From NCBI GenBank assembly GCA_030247855.1, contig JAPDRN010000084.1:1-64000 (forward strand): a stretch of DNA of 64,000 nucleotides, written 5' to 3'. Below, in pieces: positions 14,963 through 23,530 of this stretch. The stretch's first letter is position 1. Every line of letters starts with the position of its first letter. This stretch comes from Knufia peltigerae (Eukaryota; Ascomycota; Eurotiomycetes; Chaetothyriales; Trichomeriaceae). The position numbers and the translations under genes are program-made. A model generated the notes under the pieces. The model searched no databases, had not been told where the DNA came from, and saw nothing but the letters and a program-made list of their open reading frames with translations.

Positions 14963-15961
14963 TCAATGCGAGCGCTGTACCGCGTAGCGGGCCAGGCCGC
15001 GCAGGGCGGCGACGGCATCGTTGTCGGCCAGGCCGTCGAGCGCGCGCTCGGCGGCTTCGGCATATTCCTCGGCACGACGGCGGCTGTAGTCCAGGCCACC
15101 GGTGGCGTGGATCGCGGCCAGCACTTCCGGCATTGCCGAGGCGTCGCCGTTCTGCACGATCGCGCGCAGGCGCTGGCGGGTGGCCTCGTCCGAATGGGCC
15201 ATCGCGTGGATCAGCGGCAGCGTGGCCTTGCCCTCGGCCAGGTCGTCACCGAGGTTCTTGCCCAGCTCGTCGGCGTTGGCCGAGTAGTCCAGCACGTCAT
15301 CGGCGATCTGGAACGCGTAGCCCAGGTGCATGCCGTAGTCGTACAGGGCCTGCTGGGTGGCTTCATCGACGCCGCTGGCCAGTGCACCCAGGCGGGTACC
15401 GGCGGCGAACAGCACCGCGGTCTTGCGCTCAATCACGCGCAGGTAGGCCGCTTCGTCGGTGTCCGGGTTGTGCACGTGCAGCAGCTGCAGCACTTCGCCT
15501 TCGGCGATGCGGTTGGTGGTGTCGGCCAGGATCTGCATCACCGACATCCGGTCCAGCTCGACCATCAGCTGGAAGCTGCGCGAGTACAGGAAGTCACCCA
15601 CCAGCACACTCGGCGCGTTGCCCCACAGCGCATTGGCGGTGCTGCGGCCGCGGCGCAGGCTGGATTCGTCCACCACGTCGTCGTGCAGCAGGGTGGAGGT
15701 GTGGATGAACTCGATGATCGCGGCCAGCTGGTGGTGCTCGGGGCCGGCGCCGCCGACCGCATGGCCGGCCAGCATCACCAGCATCGGCCGCAGGCGTTTG
15801 CCGCCCGCCGAAATGATGTGGTCGGCGATCTGGTTGATCAGCACCACATCCGAGGACAGCCGGCGGCGGATCAGGGCATCGACGGCAGCCATGTCGGCTG
15901 CGGCAAGCGACTGGATCTGGGACAGGCCCAGGGCGGGACGGGTGTCTTCGGTGATGGTCAT
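14963..15961 (-). CDS. ispB: Polyprenyl diphosphate synthase (octaprenyl-type, IspB-like)
   Basis: This 332-residue trans-prenyltransferase makes the long prenyl tail of ubiquinone. The allylic substrate site is the first Asp-rich motif (DDVVD at 94-98 in LLHDDVVDESSLRRG), and the isopentenyl diphosphate site is the second (FQIADDVLDY, about 220-229). GGKRLRPMLVML at 53-64 is the conserved basic motif. The length matches IspB. It is transcribed from its own start toward the SMAG cluster. Chain length (C40) is inferred from the family. Confidence 0.92.
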   Translation of the reverse strand: MTITEDTRPALGLSQIQSLAAADMAAVDALIRRRLSSDVVLINQIADHIISAGGKRLRPMLVMLAGHAVGGAGPEHHQLAAIIEFIHTSTLLHDDVVDESSLRRGRSTANALWGNAPSVLVGDFLYSRSFQLMVELDRMSVMQILADTTNRIAEGEVLQLLHVHNPDTDEAAYLRVIERKTAVLFAAGTRLGALASGVDEATQQALYDYGMHLGYAFQIADDVLDYSANADELGKNLGDDLAEGKATLPLIHAMAHSDEATRQRLRAIVQNGDASAMPEVLAAIHATGGLDYSRRRAEEYAEAAERALDGLADNDAVAALRGLARYAVQRSH

Positions 15962-16068
15962 GCGATCAGGCTTTCAGGCTCATCCCTGATTATAGGCGTT
16001 GCCTGTGAATTGGGGAGGAAACCGGTTCCCAGGCCGCCGCTGCGGACTGCCGAACACTGCGTCCGGCG

Positions 16069-16082
16069 TGAATACGTATGCA
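16069..16082 (+). promoter_or_regulatory. Maltodextrin-regulon operator, site 1
   Basis: TGAATACGTATGCA lies 94 bp upstream of the GH13 alpha-glucosidase start. The same 14 bases occur at 23368 and, inverted, at 21136. The near-palindromic core ATACGTAT is typical of LacI-family binding sites. It is probably the binding site of the regulator that controls this sugar regulon. The rest of the 215-bp gap between ispB and this gene shows nothing else I can name. Confidence 0.7.
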
Positions 16083-16176
16083 GGCAGCGCCATCGTCCCG
16101 GGCCGCCGCTAAGCTTGCGGGAGTTGGTTTTCAGCCCGCTTCTGGCGGGTCCCGCATGCCCGGAGGGGGGCTGTCG

Positions 16177-17790
16177 ATGTCGCACTATCCATGGTGGCGC
16201 GGAGCCGTCATCTACCAGATCTACCCGCGCAGTTTCCTCGACGCCAACGGCGACGGGGTAGGCGACCTGCCCGGCATCATCCAGCGCCTGGACCATATCG
16301 CCGCGCTGGGCGTGGATGCGATCTGGATCTCGCCGTTCTTCCGATCGCCGATGGCCGACTTCGGCTATGACATCGCCGACTACCGCGATGTCGATCCGCT
16401 GTTCGGCAGCCTGGACGACTTCGACCGGCTGCTGGCCAAGGCGCATGGTCTTGGCCTGAAGGTGATGATCGACCAGGTGCTCAGCCATACCTCGATCGAG
16501 CATGCCTGGTTCCGCGAGAGCCGGCAGGACCGCAGCAACCCGAAGGCGGACTGGTACGTGTGGGTGGATCCGCGCGAGGACGGCACCCCGCCCAACAACT
16601 GGCTGTCGCTGTTCGGCGGCGGCGCCTGGCAGTGGGAGCCGCGCCGCGAGCAGTACTACCTGCACAACTTCCTGGTGGACCAGCCGGATCTGAATTTCCA
16701 CCACCCGGAGGTGCAGCAGGCGACCTTGGACAACGTGCGCTTCTGGCTGGACCGGGGCGTGGATGGCTTCCGCCTGGATGCGATCAACTTCTGCTTCCAT
16801 GATGCGCAGCTGCGCGACAACCCGCCCAAGCCGGCCGACAAGCGTGTGGGCCGCGGCTTCAGCGCGGACAACCCGTACGCCTACCAGTACCACTATTACA
16901 ACAACACCCAGCCGGAGAACCTGCCGTTCCTGGAGCAGCTGCGCGCCCTGCTGGACGAGTACCCGGGGGCGGTAAGCCTGGGCGAGATCTCTTCGGAGGA
17001 TTCGCTGGCGACCACCGCCGAATACACCCGGGATGGCCGCTTGCACATGGGCTACAGCTTCGAGCTGCTGGTCAATGACTACAGTGCGGCTTACATCCGC
17101 GACACCGTTTCTCGCCTGGAAGCGGCGATGACCGAAGGCTGGCCGTGCTGGGCAGTGTCCAACCACGATGTGGAGCGGGCAGTCAGCCGCTGGGGCGGCC
17201 ATCCGGCCGACCCGCGCCTGGCGCGGATGCTGGTTGCCCTGCTGTGCTCACTGCGCGGTTCGGTCTGTCTGTACCAAGGCGAGGAGCTGGGCCTGGCCGA
17301 GGCCGACGTGCCGTTCGAGGCGCTGCAGGACCCGTACGGCATCACCTTCTGGCCGAACTTCAAGGGCCGCGATGGCTGCCGCACGCCGCTGCCGTGGATC
17401 GACGCGCCGCTGGCCGGCTTCACTACCGGAAAGCCGTGGCTGCCGATCCCGGCCGAGCACCAGGCGGCGGCCGTGGCGGTGCAGGCGCAGGATCCGCAGT
17501 CGGTGCTGTCGGCCTTCCGCGGTTTCCTGGCTTGGCGCCGCACCCAGCCGGCCCTGCTGCACGGAGATATCCGGTTCCTGGACAGTGCCGAGCCAGTGCT
17601 GCTGTTCGAGCGTATGCTTGCAGATGAAACTCTCCTGCTGGCCTTCAACCTGTCGGCCGAGGCGGTGACCCATCCGCTGCCGGCGGGTACCTGGCAGCAG
17701 GTGGCCGTACCGGGCCCGGATGCCGGGAGGGTACAGGGCAACGAACTCCAGCTGCCGCCGCGCGCGGTGTATTGCGCACGACGCAGCTGA
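16177..17790 (+). CDS. GH13 alpha-glucosidase (oligo-1,6-glucosidase-like)
   Basis: This 537-residue cytosolic GH13 enzyme has no signal peptide. Its start is the family's WWRGAVIYQIYPRSFLDANGDGVGDL. Catalytic residues: nucleophile Asp201 (FRLDAINF), acid/base Glu270 (SLGEISSE) and transition-state Asp331 (VSNHDVER). SHTSIEHAWF and DYRDVDPLFG are further GH13 landmarks of the alpha-glucosidase/trehalose-hydrolase group. It should release glucose from maltose and maltodextrins brought in by the permease at 25720. I chose the ATG at 16177 because GGAGGGGGG precedes it. A mal-type operator lies upstream and an intrinsic terminator follows. Confidence 0.92.
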   Translation: MSHYPWWRGAVIYQIYPRSFLDANGDGVGDLPGIIQRLDHIAALGVDAIWISPFFRSPMADFGYDIADYRDVDPLFGSLDDFDRLLAKAHGLGLKVMIDQVLSHTSIEHAWFRESRQDRSNPKADWYVWVDPREDGTPPNNWLSLFGGGAWQWEPRREQYYLHNFLVDQPDLNFHHPEVQQATLDNVRFWLDRGVDGFRLDAINFCFHDAQLRDNPPKPADKRVGRGFSADNPYAYQYHYYNNTQPENLPFLEQLRALLDEYPGAVSLGEISSEDSLATTAEYTRDGRLHMGYSFELLVNDYSAAYIRDTVSRLEAAMTEGWPCWAVSNHDVERAVSRWGGHPADPRLARMLVALLCSLRGSVCLYQGEELGLAEADVPFEALQDPYGITFWPNFKGRDGCRTPLPWIDAPLAGFTTGKPWLPIPAEHQAAAVAVQAQDPQSVLSAFRGFLAWRRTQPALLHGDIRFLDSAEPVLLFERMLADETLLLAFNLSAEAVTHPLPAGTWQQVAVPGPDAGRVQGNELQLPPRAVYCARRS

Positions 17791-17817
17791 CCGATTTCTC
17801 CGGTGGCGGTACTTGCG

Positions 17818-17849
17818 GGGACGGGGCCGAAGCGCCCCGTCCCTTTTTT
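17818..17849 (+). terminator. Rho-independent terminator of the GH13 gene
   Basis: Stem GGGACGGGGC/GCCCCGTCCC (17818-17827 with 17834-17843) with a 6-nt loop and six U residues (17844-17849), 28 bp past the stop. Confidence 0.92.
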
Positions 17850-17872
17850 GTGGGCGTGGTGCTGGTGCAGGG

Positions 17873-18119
17873 CATCCACGCATGGCGTGGATCTACTGGA
17901 GAGGCGATGTTCCGGTGCAGGGCATCCACGCACGGCGTGGATCTACCGGGGCCGTGTGGCGGTGATCGGCATCCACGCATGGCGTGGATCTACCGGGGCC
18001 GTGTGGCGGTGATCGGCATCCACGCATGGCGTGGATCTACTGGGGCCGTGTGGCGGTGATCGGCATCCGCACGTTGCAGCGGTGCACCGATGTCAGTAGA
18101 TCCACGCCATGCGTGGATG
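17873..18119. repeat. SMAG/REP array: four direct units plus one inverted
   Basis: Units with the core CATCCACGCATGGCGTGGAT begin at 17873, 17923, 17970 and 18017, and an inverted unit (GTAGATCCACGCCATGCGTG) runs 18096-18119. The first step is 50 bp. The next two are exactly 47 bp, with an almost identical intervening sequence (CCGGGGCCGTGTGGCGGTGA), so a 47-bp block has been tandemly duplicated. The array fills the gap between the convergent GH13 and TonB-receptor genes. Both flanking genes have intrinsic terminators, so it is not needed for termination. Confidence 0.9.
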
Positions 18120-18162
18120 GGCCTTGCCGATGACCCACCGGAGGCCGTCGCGGCACTCGTGC

Positions 18163-18194
18163 AAAAGAAAACCCGCTGCCTGCGCAGCGGGTTT
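18163..18194 (-). terminator. Rho-independent terminator of the TonB-dependent receptor gene
   Basis: On the minus strand, AAACCCGCTGC pairs with GCAGCGGGTTT around a short loop, followed by a U-rich tract (TTTTCTTTT, from the A-rich run at 18163-18170). It lies 57 bp past the receptor stop. Confidence 0.88.
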
Positions 18195-18251
18195 CCGGTT
18201 CTGCCGATTGATGTCGTTGCCAGGCACGGCCTGGCACTACTGATCCTGATC

Positions 18252-21011
18252 CTAGAACTTGTAGTTCACGCCCAGCATGTAGGTGCGGCCCCACTCGATG
18301 TATTCCAGCGGGCGATCCTTGGTGCCGGCGTAGGTGCGGTACGGCTCGTTGGTCAGGTTGCTTCCCTGCAGCAGCAGGGTCAGCCCGCGCAGGCTGCTGC
18401 TGTCGCTGAAGGTGTAGCTGATCTGCGCATCGGTCACGTTCTCGCCTACCACGTAACGCAGGGTGCGGTTGCCGTTGAAGTTGCCGATCTCGCCGATGAA
18501 GTCCGAACGACGGCGCTGGCTGACGCGTGCTTCAAAGCCACTGCGCTCGTAGTAAGCCGTGAAGTTGTACACGCGCTTGGACAGGCCGGGCAGGCTGATC
18601 GGGTCTGTGCCCACGCTGGACGCGCTTTCCGGATCCAGGATCTGGATGTCGCTCTTGTTGAAGGTCGCGCTGGCCTGCACGCCGAAGCCACGCAGGCTGT
18701 CGGTCAGCATGTCCAGCGGGAACGATGCGGTCAGCTCCAGGCCCTTCAGCGTACCGCCCTTGCCGTTCTGCGGGGTCGAGAAGGTACCGGTCGGCAGCAC
18801 CGGCACCACCATGCCCGGCGGCGGCACATAGTTGCCCAGCAGCCCGGTGAAGTCGTAGTTGTCCACCGACTGGGTGTAGACGTAGCTCTTCAGGTCCTTG
18901 TAGAAGATCGCGGCGGCCACGTAGGCCTTCTCGCCGAAGTACTTTTCGTAGGACAGGTCGAGCGCGGTGGCGCGCCACGGATCCAGCAGCGGATTGCCGC
19001 CACTGCCGCCCGGGCGGCCGGTAGCGGTATCCACGCCGAACTCCAGGCCGGCCCGCATCTGGTCCACGCGCGGGCGTGCGACCTGCTTGGCTGCAGCAAA
19101 GCGCAGGGTCTGCTCATGCGGGAACATGAAGGCCAGGTTCAAGCTCGGCAGCCAGTCGTTGTACTTGCGGCCATCGGAGTAGGGCTGGATGTTGTTGCCG
19201 GCCGCCTGCGAGCTGTCCCAGTAACGCGAGTCCGAGCTCTGGTCGGTGTGCTGCATCTGCACGCCGATGTTGCCGCGCACGCCGACCACGCCGATGTCGG
19301 TGTTGATGTTCAGGCGCGCCCAGGCGGTGGTGATCTTTTCCTGCACCGTCCACGACTTGGGAATCAGGTAGTCGAGGTTGTCGACCGGATTGAAGGTCAT
19401 GTAGCGACCGACCGCGCCCGGCACGTTCCAGGCCGGGATGGTGCCCAGGCCGGCGAAGCCGAGGTTGACCGGGCGGTACTGCAGATCCGATGCGATGTTG
19501 GCATCGCCCTGCGCGCCCAGCAGGATGTTGCCTTCCGACTGGGTCTTCACCTTGCGGCGGTCGGCATAGTTCACGCCGATATCCAGGTCCGGTGCCCAGG
19601 ACGCCATTGCTTCCGGCAGGGCGATGGTCGCGGCCAGCTTGCCGCCCTTCAGGCGGTCTTCCACCTTCGGCACCTTGCCGTAACCAGAACCGTAGATGGT
19701 GTTGGTCAGGAACAGCGCGTCCGGGTTGGAGTAGTCCAGGCCCGGGCTGATCTGCGAGAAACCATCCTGGCGGAACTGCACACCGACCGTATCCAGCTGC
19801 GGCATCGGGGTCAGCTGCAGGTTGTTTTCCAGGTTCAGCTCGTCACGGGTGGCCTTGGAATAGTTCAGGTCGGCGACCAGCTTGACGCTGCCGAAGGTGA
19901 ACTCGTTGTTCCAGCCGAACGCATCGATCTTGTCCTTGCGCTTGTTGTACATGCCGCGCACCAGCGGGTACACGCCACTGGCGGTGCCGCCGGTGAAGGT
20001 GCCATTGGCGTTGACCTGCGGGTTGCTGACCAGCAGGCCGGGGGTGTAGTTGCCGTTGTAGTTGCTCAGGTTGAGCTCAAACTGGTTGGCGGTGTCGATC
20101 TGCTCCGCCTCGGTATGGAACGCGTCGAAAGTGCTGGTCCAGCTGTTGTTCGGCCGGAACTGGATCGTGGCCATAACACCGTCACGCTTGTTGTTGCCGG
20201 TGCGGCGCAGCGCCTTGATGCCATCGGTGAAGTAGGTGCCAGCGGCAACACCCGGGCGGTTGCCGTTGGTGGTGTGCTCGGTGGTCCACGGCTCGTACAG
20301 GCCCACCTGGTTTTCCTGGATCGGCATGTCGCTGTGCGCGTAGCCGATGGCGATGCCGAGCGTCTTGTCCAGGAACTGGTCGATGTAGCTGGCGCTGAAG
20401 CGGTTGCCGTACGGATCGGTGTCGGCGGCGCGGCCCAACGAACTCTTCTGGTAGCGGCCGCTGATCGCGATGACACGGTCGGGGAAGCTGAGCGGACGTG
20501 CGGTCTGCATGTCGATGGTGCCTGACAGGCCCTGGCCGACCAGCGCCGCATCCGGGGTCTTGTACACGGTCACGCCGTTGACCAGCTCGGACGGGTACTG
20601 GTCGAACTCGACGCCACGGTTGTCGCCGGTGCTGACCACTTCACGGCCGTTGAGCAGGGTGGTGGCGAAATCCGGCGACAGGCCGCGCACGCTGATCACC
20701 TGCGCACGACCGGCCACACGCTGCGCGGCGAGGCCGGGCAGGCGCGAGATCGATTCGGCGATGCTGACATCGGGCAGCTTGCCGATGTCTTCGGCGGAAA
20801 TCGCTTCGACCACCGAGGTGGCGTCCTGCTTGGTCGCGATGGCGCTTTCGATGCCGCGACGGATGCCGGTGACCTGCACGGTATCCAGGTTGGTGGCGGC
20901 GGTGCCGGTCGGCGGGGTGGTGGTGGTCTGCGTGGACTGTGCTGCTGCCAGCGATGGCGTCAGTACGACGGCCAACGCGATGCTCAGCGCACTGCGCTTG
21001 TGGTTCAACAT
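18252..21011 (-). CDS. TonB-dependent receptor, probable maltodextrin transporter
   Basis: This 919-residue outer-membrane receptor has a signal peptide (MLNHKRSALSIALAVVLTPSLAAAQ) and a short Thr/Pro-rich segment with a TonB-box-like TVQVTG. The plug domain includes VVEAISAEDIGKLPDVSIAESISRLPG, VISVRGLSPDFATTLLNGRE and the usual YPSELVNGVTVYKT. A long 22-strand barrel ends in the aromatic C-terminus NYKF. It belongs to the large SusC-like/BtuB-type group of carbohydrate TonB receptors abundant in Xanthomonadaceae. Its neighbours are all alpha-glucan enzymes, and its promoter has the shared operator at 21136, so maltodextrin uptake is the likely role. I chose the ATG at 21009-21011 for its GGGAGGGGAAA ribosome site; an in-frame upstream Met lacks a signal peptide. 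Confidence 0.92.
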   Translation of the reverse strand: MLNHKRSALSIALAVVLTPSLAAAQSTQTTTTPPTGTAATNLDTVQVTGIRRGIESAIATKQDATSVVEAISAEDIGKLPDVSIAESISRLPGLAAQRVAGRAQVISVRGLSPDFATTLLNGREVVSTGDNRGVEFDQYPSELVNGVTVYKTPDAALVGQGLSGTIDMQTARPLSFPDRVIAISGRYQKSSLGRAADTDPYGNRFSASYIDQFLDKTLGIAIGYAHSDMPIQENQVGLYEPWTTEHTTNGNRPGVAAGTYFTDGIKALRRTGNNKRDGVMATIQFRPNNSWTSTFDAFHTEAEQIDTANQFELNLSNYNGNYTPGLLVSNPQVNANGTFTGGTASGVYPLVRGMYNKRKDKIDAFGWNNEFTFGSVKLVADLNYSKATRDELNLENNLQLTPMPQLDTVGVQFRQDGFSQISPGLDYSNPDALFLTNTIYGSGYGKVPKVEDRLKGGKLAATIALPEAMASWAPDLDIGVNYADRRKVKTQSEGNILLGAQGDANIASDLQYRPVNLGFAGLGTIPAWNVPGAVGRYMTFNPVDNLDYLIPKSWTVQEKITTAWARLNINTDIGVVGVRGNIGVQMQHTDQSSDSRYWDSSQAAGNNIQPYSDGRKYNDWLPSLNLAFMFPHEQTLRFAAAKQVARPRVDQMRAGLEFGVDTATGRPGGSGGNPLLDPWRATALDLSYEKYFGEKAYVAAAIFYKDLKSYVYTQSVDNYDFTGLLGNYVPPPGMVVPVLPTGTFSTPQNGKGGTLKGLELTASFPLDMLTDSLRGFGVQASATFNKSDIQILDPESASSVGTDPISLPGLSKRVYNFTAYYERSGFEARVSQRRRSDFIGEIGNFNGNRTLRYVVGENVTDAQISYTFSDSSSLRGLTLLLQGSNLTNEPYRTYAGTKDRPLEYIEWGRTYMLGVNYKF

Positions 21012-21135
21012 TTTCCCCTCCCAGGCAATGTTGTAGTGCGATTCGTGGTCGTCCCGATGGTGTCGAGGACGTGCGACGCGGTGGCCGCTGTCGTCGCCGC
21101 TATGGTAGGCAGCGCGTTCTTCGTGGGAATCACCC

Positions 21136-21149
21136 TGCATACGTATTCA
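21136..21149 (-). promoter_or_regulatory. Maltodextrin-regulon operator, site 2
   Basis: The plus strand reads TGCATACGTATTCA, which on the minus strand is TGAATACGTATGCA, identical to sites 1 and 3 and in the same orientation relative to the gene it serves. It lies 124 bp upstream of the receptor ATG, in the gap after the GH97 gene, indicating that the receptor has its own regulated promoter. Confidence 0.7.
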
Positions 21150-21192
21150 ATGGCGTTTGCAGGGATGTAATCGCTTTCATATCCCCGCCACG

Positions 21193-21216
21193 GTAGCGCC
21201 GGGCCATGCCCGGCGA
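21193..21216. repeat. Single SMAG/REP-type repeat
   Basis: GTAGCGCCGGGCCATGCCCG begins at 21193, a single hairpin between the GH97 stop and the receptor's operator. Confidence 0.8.
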
Positions 21217-21236
21217 ACGTCACGCGGGGGCGTTCA

Positions 21237-23294
21237 TCAATCCAACGGCGTGAATCGAATGGCTTGCCCGCCGCCAGGCGCCAGCATCAGGGTGAGTGAA
21301 TCGGTGCTGCTGACCTCACGGGTTTCGCGCTTGAAGGCGAAGGGATTGCTGCGGAAATCCGCGCCGTCGCCATCGCGGTACATCTCGGCGCGGTAACGCA
21401 CGCCCGGCTCCAGGAAGCCCAGCGACACCGGCAGCACGCGGCCGTTCTCATCGGTGATGCTGCCGAGGAACCAGTCGCGGCTGTTGCGGTCGCGGCGCAC
21501 AATCGTCACGTAGTCGCCGACCTCGCCATCGAGCACGCGGCTCTGCTCCCAGTCCACCGCGACGTCCTCGATGAAGCGGAACGCGTCGCGGTGCTGCAGG
21601 TAGTGCTCGGGCAGGTCGGCGGCCATCTGGATCGGGCTGTACAGCACCACGTACAGGGCAAGCTGGCGGGCCAGCGTGCTGGGGATGGCCTGGCCGTGGC
21701 GACCCTTCAGGCTGAGGATGCCGGGGGTGTAATCCATCGGCCCGGCCAGCATGCGGGTGAACACCAGGTTGACCTCATGCTCGGGCGGGTTCGGTGGCTG
21801 TCCCCAGGCGTTGTATTCCATCCCACGTGCGCCTTCGCGGGAAATCCAGTTCGGGTAGGTGCGGCGCAGGCCGGTGTCCTTGATCGGCTCGTGCGGGTTC
21901 ACCGACAGGTGCCGGCGGGCGGCTTCCTGCACCACCTTCAGGTGATGGCGAGCCATGAACTGCCCGTCGTGCCACTCGCGCCACAGCGGGCCGCCGGCCG
22001 GATTACGGCGATCGACCTGGCCGTCGTCACAGACGTAGCCGGTCTTGAACTGGTCCACGCCCAGCCGCGCATACAGGTCCAGCGCAGCATCCAGCTGGTC
22101 TTCGTAGTGTTCGATCGCGCATCCGGTTTCATGGTGGCCGATCAGGTGCACGCCCTTCTTCAACCCGTACGCCGAAAGGGTTTCGATGTCGAAATCCGGC
22201 GTGGCACGGGTGAAGTCGAAGTCGTAGCCGTTACCGACCCAGTTGCCGTCCCAGCCCGGATTCCAGCCTTCCACCAGCACACCACGGAAGCCGTGCGCGG
22301 CGGCGAAGTCGATCACTTTCCGCGTTTTCGTGGTGGTGGCCGCGTGCTTCGGGCCAGTCGCCCAGCTCTCGTTGTCCAGGTGCATCGACCACCACACGCC
22401 CAGGTACTTGGCTGGTTTCACCCAGCTCACATCGCCCAGCGCATTGGGCTCGTTGAGGTTGAGGATCAGGTCGGACTCGACCAGCCCGCCGGCGCGGTCG
22501 GCAATCTGCAGGGTGCGCCATGGGGTGGCGAAGGGCAGGGCGCGGCGCACCTTCCAGCCTTCGGCCGAAGGCGAAAGCTGCGCGCGCAGGCGCTGGCCCT
22601 CGGTGCGGCGCAGCCACATGCCGGCGTAGTCGACCAGCGCCGCTTCATGGATGGCCACGTGCAAGCCGTCGTGGCTGCGCAGGGTCATCGGCGTGTGCAC
22701 CAGCGGCACTTCGCGCAGTGGCGTGCGCTGGTACAGGTATTCGTAGTGGATCGGTTCGCCAGCGGGTATCCACCAGGCGGTGGACTCCGGCGCAATGGCG
22801 AACTCGGTCAGTTCGTCATCGATGATCGCTTCGCGCAGGTTCGGTTGCTCGGGAAACACGTAGCGGAAGCCCAGGCCATCGTCGTAGACGCGGAACACCA
22901 GGTCCAGCCGGCGCTTGCTGCCGGTGGTTTCGGCCAGATGCACGGTGAGTTCGTTGAAGTGGTTGCGGGTGAGGCGGCGCTCGCCCCACGGCTGCTCCCA
23001 GCGGTCGTCGACACTGCGGCGTTCCTGCGCCAGCAGGCTGAAGTCGCGGTCGAGGCGACCATCCCGCAGTTCAAAACCCAGCTTCGAATCGGCCACCACG
23101 GTCTGGCCAAGGCGCTCGACGCGGTAGCGTGCGGTGCCGCCGTCCAGCACCAGGCTGACCTTCAGTACCTTGTCCGGTGATTCGACGCTGGCGATCTGCG
23201 ATGCAGCCGCCTGTGCCAGCGTGGCCAATCCCAACAGGGCCAGGCCGAAGGCGTGCGCGAACACTGCGCGTACCGTTGTGGGTGACGTCGGCAT
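21237..23294 (-). CDS. GH97 alpha-glucosidase (SusB-like), exported
   Basis: This 685-residue glycoside hydrolase family 97 protein has a signal peptide ending in TLAQAAA. The N-terminal beta-sandwich (VESPDKVLKVSLVLDGGTARYRVERLGQ) precedes a TIM-barrel catalytic domain with VEGWNPGWDGNW, DQFKTGYVCDDGQ and SVNPHEPIKDTGLRRTYPN. SREGARGMEYNAWG follows. Glu residues in VNPHEPIKDTG and in the EGARG/MEYN region fit the inverting, SusB-like group that acts on alpha-1,4 and alpha-1,6 glucosides with Ca2+. The protein should be periplasmic. I chose the ATG at 23292-23294, which follows GGGAGGGGAAA, the same ribosome site as the receptor gene. It is divergent from the glycosidase operon, sharing operator site 3. 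Confidence 0.92.
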   Translation of the reverse strand: MPTSPTTVRAVFAHAFGLALLGLATLAQAAASQIASVESPDKVLKVSLVLDGGTARYRVERLGQTVVADSKLGFELRDGRLDRDFSLLAQERRSVDDRWEQPWGERRLTRNHFNELTVHLAETTGSKRRLDLVFRVYDDGLGFRYVFPEQPNLREAIIDDELTEFAIAPESTAWWIPAGEPIHYEYLYQRTPLREVPLVHTPMTLRSHDGLHVAIHEAALVDYAGMWLRRTEGQRLRAQLSPSAEGWKVRRALPFATPWRTLQIADRAGGLVESDLILNLNEPNALGDVSWVKPAKYLGVWWSMHLDNESWATGPKHAATTTKTRKVIDFAAAHGFRGVLVEGWNPGWDGNWVGNGYDFDFTRATPDFDIETLSAYGLKKGVHLIGHHETGCAIEHYEDQLDAALDLYARLGVDQFKTGYVCDDGQVDRRNPAGGPLWREWHDGQFMARHHLKVVQEAARRHLSVNPHEPIKDTGLRRTYPNWISREGARGMEYNAWGQPPNPPEHEVNLVFTRMLAGPMDYTPGILSLKGRHGQAIPSTLARQLALYVVLYSPIQMAADLPEHYLQHRDAFRFIEDVAVDWEQSRVLDGEVGDYVTIVRRDRNSRDWFLGSITDENGRVLPVSLGFLEPGVRYRAEMYRDGDGADFRSNPFAFKRETREVSSTDSLTLMLAPGGGQAIRFTPLD

Positions 23295-23367
23295 TTCCCC
23301 TCCCAAGGCGCCGTTGACAGACCCGGACCATAAGCCAGCGCGGCAGGCGTGCCGGTACTGCGCGCCA

Positions 23368-23381
23368 TGAATACGTATGCA
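23368..23381 (+). promoter_or_regulatory. Maltodextrin-regulon operator, site 3 (divergent promoter region)
   Basis: TGAATACGTATGCA lies between the divergent GH97 gene (73 bp from its start) and the six-hairpin glycosidase-MFS-amylase operon (149 bp from its start). It is identical to sites 1 and 2. One site could control both directions. Confidence 0.7.
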
Positions 23382-23530
23382 GCTGGACGCAGCCGACAGC
23401 CCCGCGTCTACCATGGGGCCAGGGCACCTTGAGGGAGGTGCCGCGCCCGCACGCCGGCAACGGCAGTGCGGACCCACAACGGTGCAGAGAGGGAGGGAGG
23501 TCGACGGGCGCAAGCCGGTCTGCCGCTTCG

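Noticed and set aside
17873..18119. CRISPR-like array
   Set aside because: Repeats are palindromic REP units ending in CTAC, the intervening sequences are nearly identical rather than unique, and no cas gene is present.
18090..20525. 811-residue plus-strand frame
   Set aside because: It is antisense to the TonB-dependent receptor and begins inside the SMAG array; its composition is that of a shadow frame.
21012..21140. Extended start for the TonB receptor at 21140
   Set aside because: The extension is His-rich, lacks a signal peptide and overlaps the operator; the ATG at 21009-21011 has a strong ribosome site and signal peptide.
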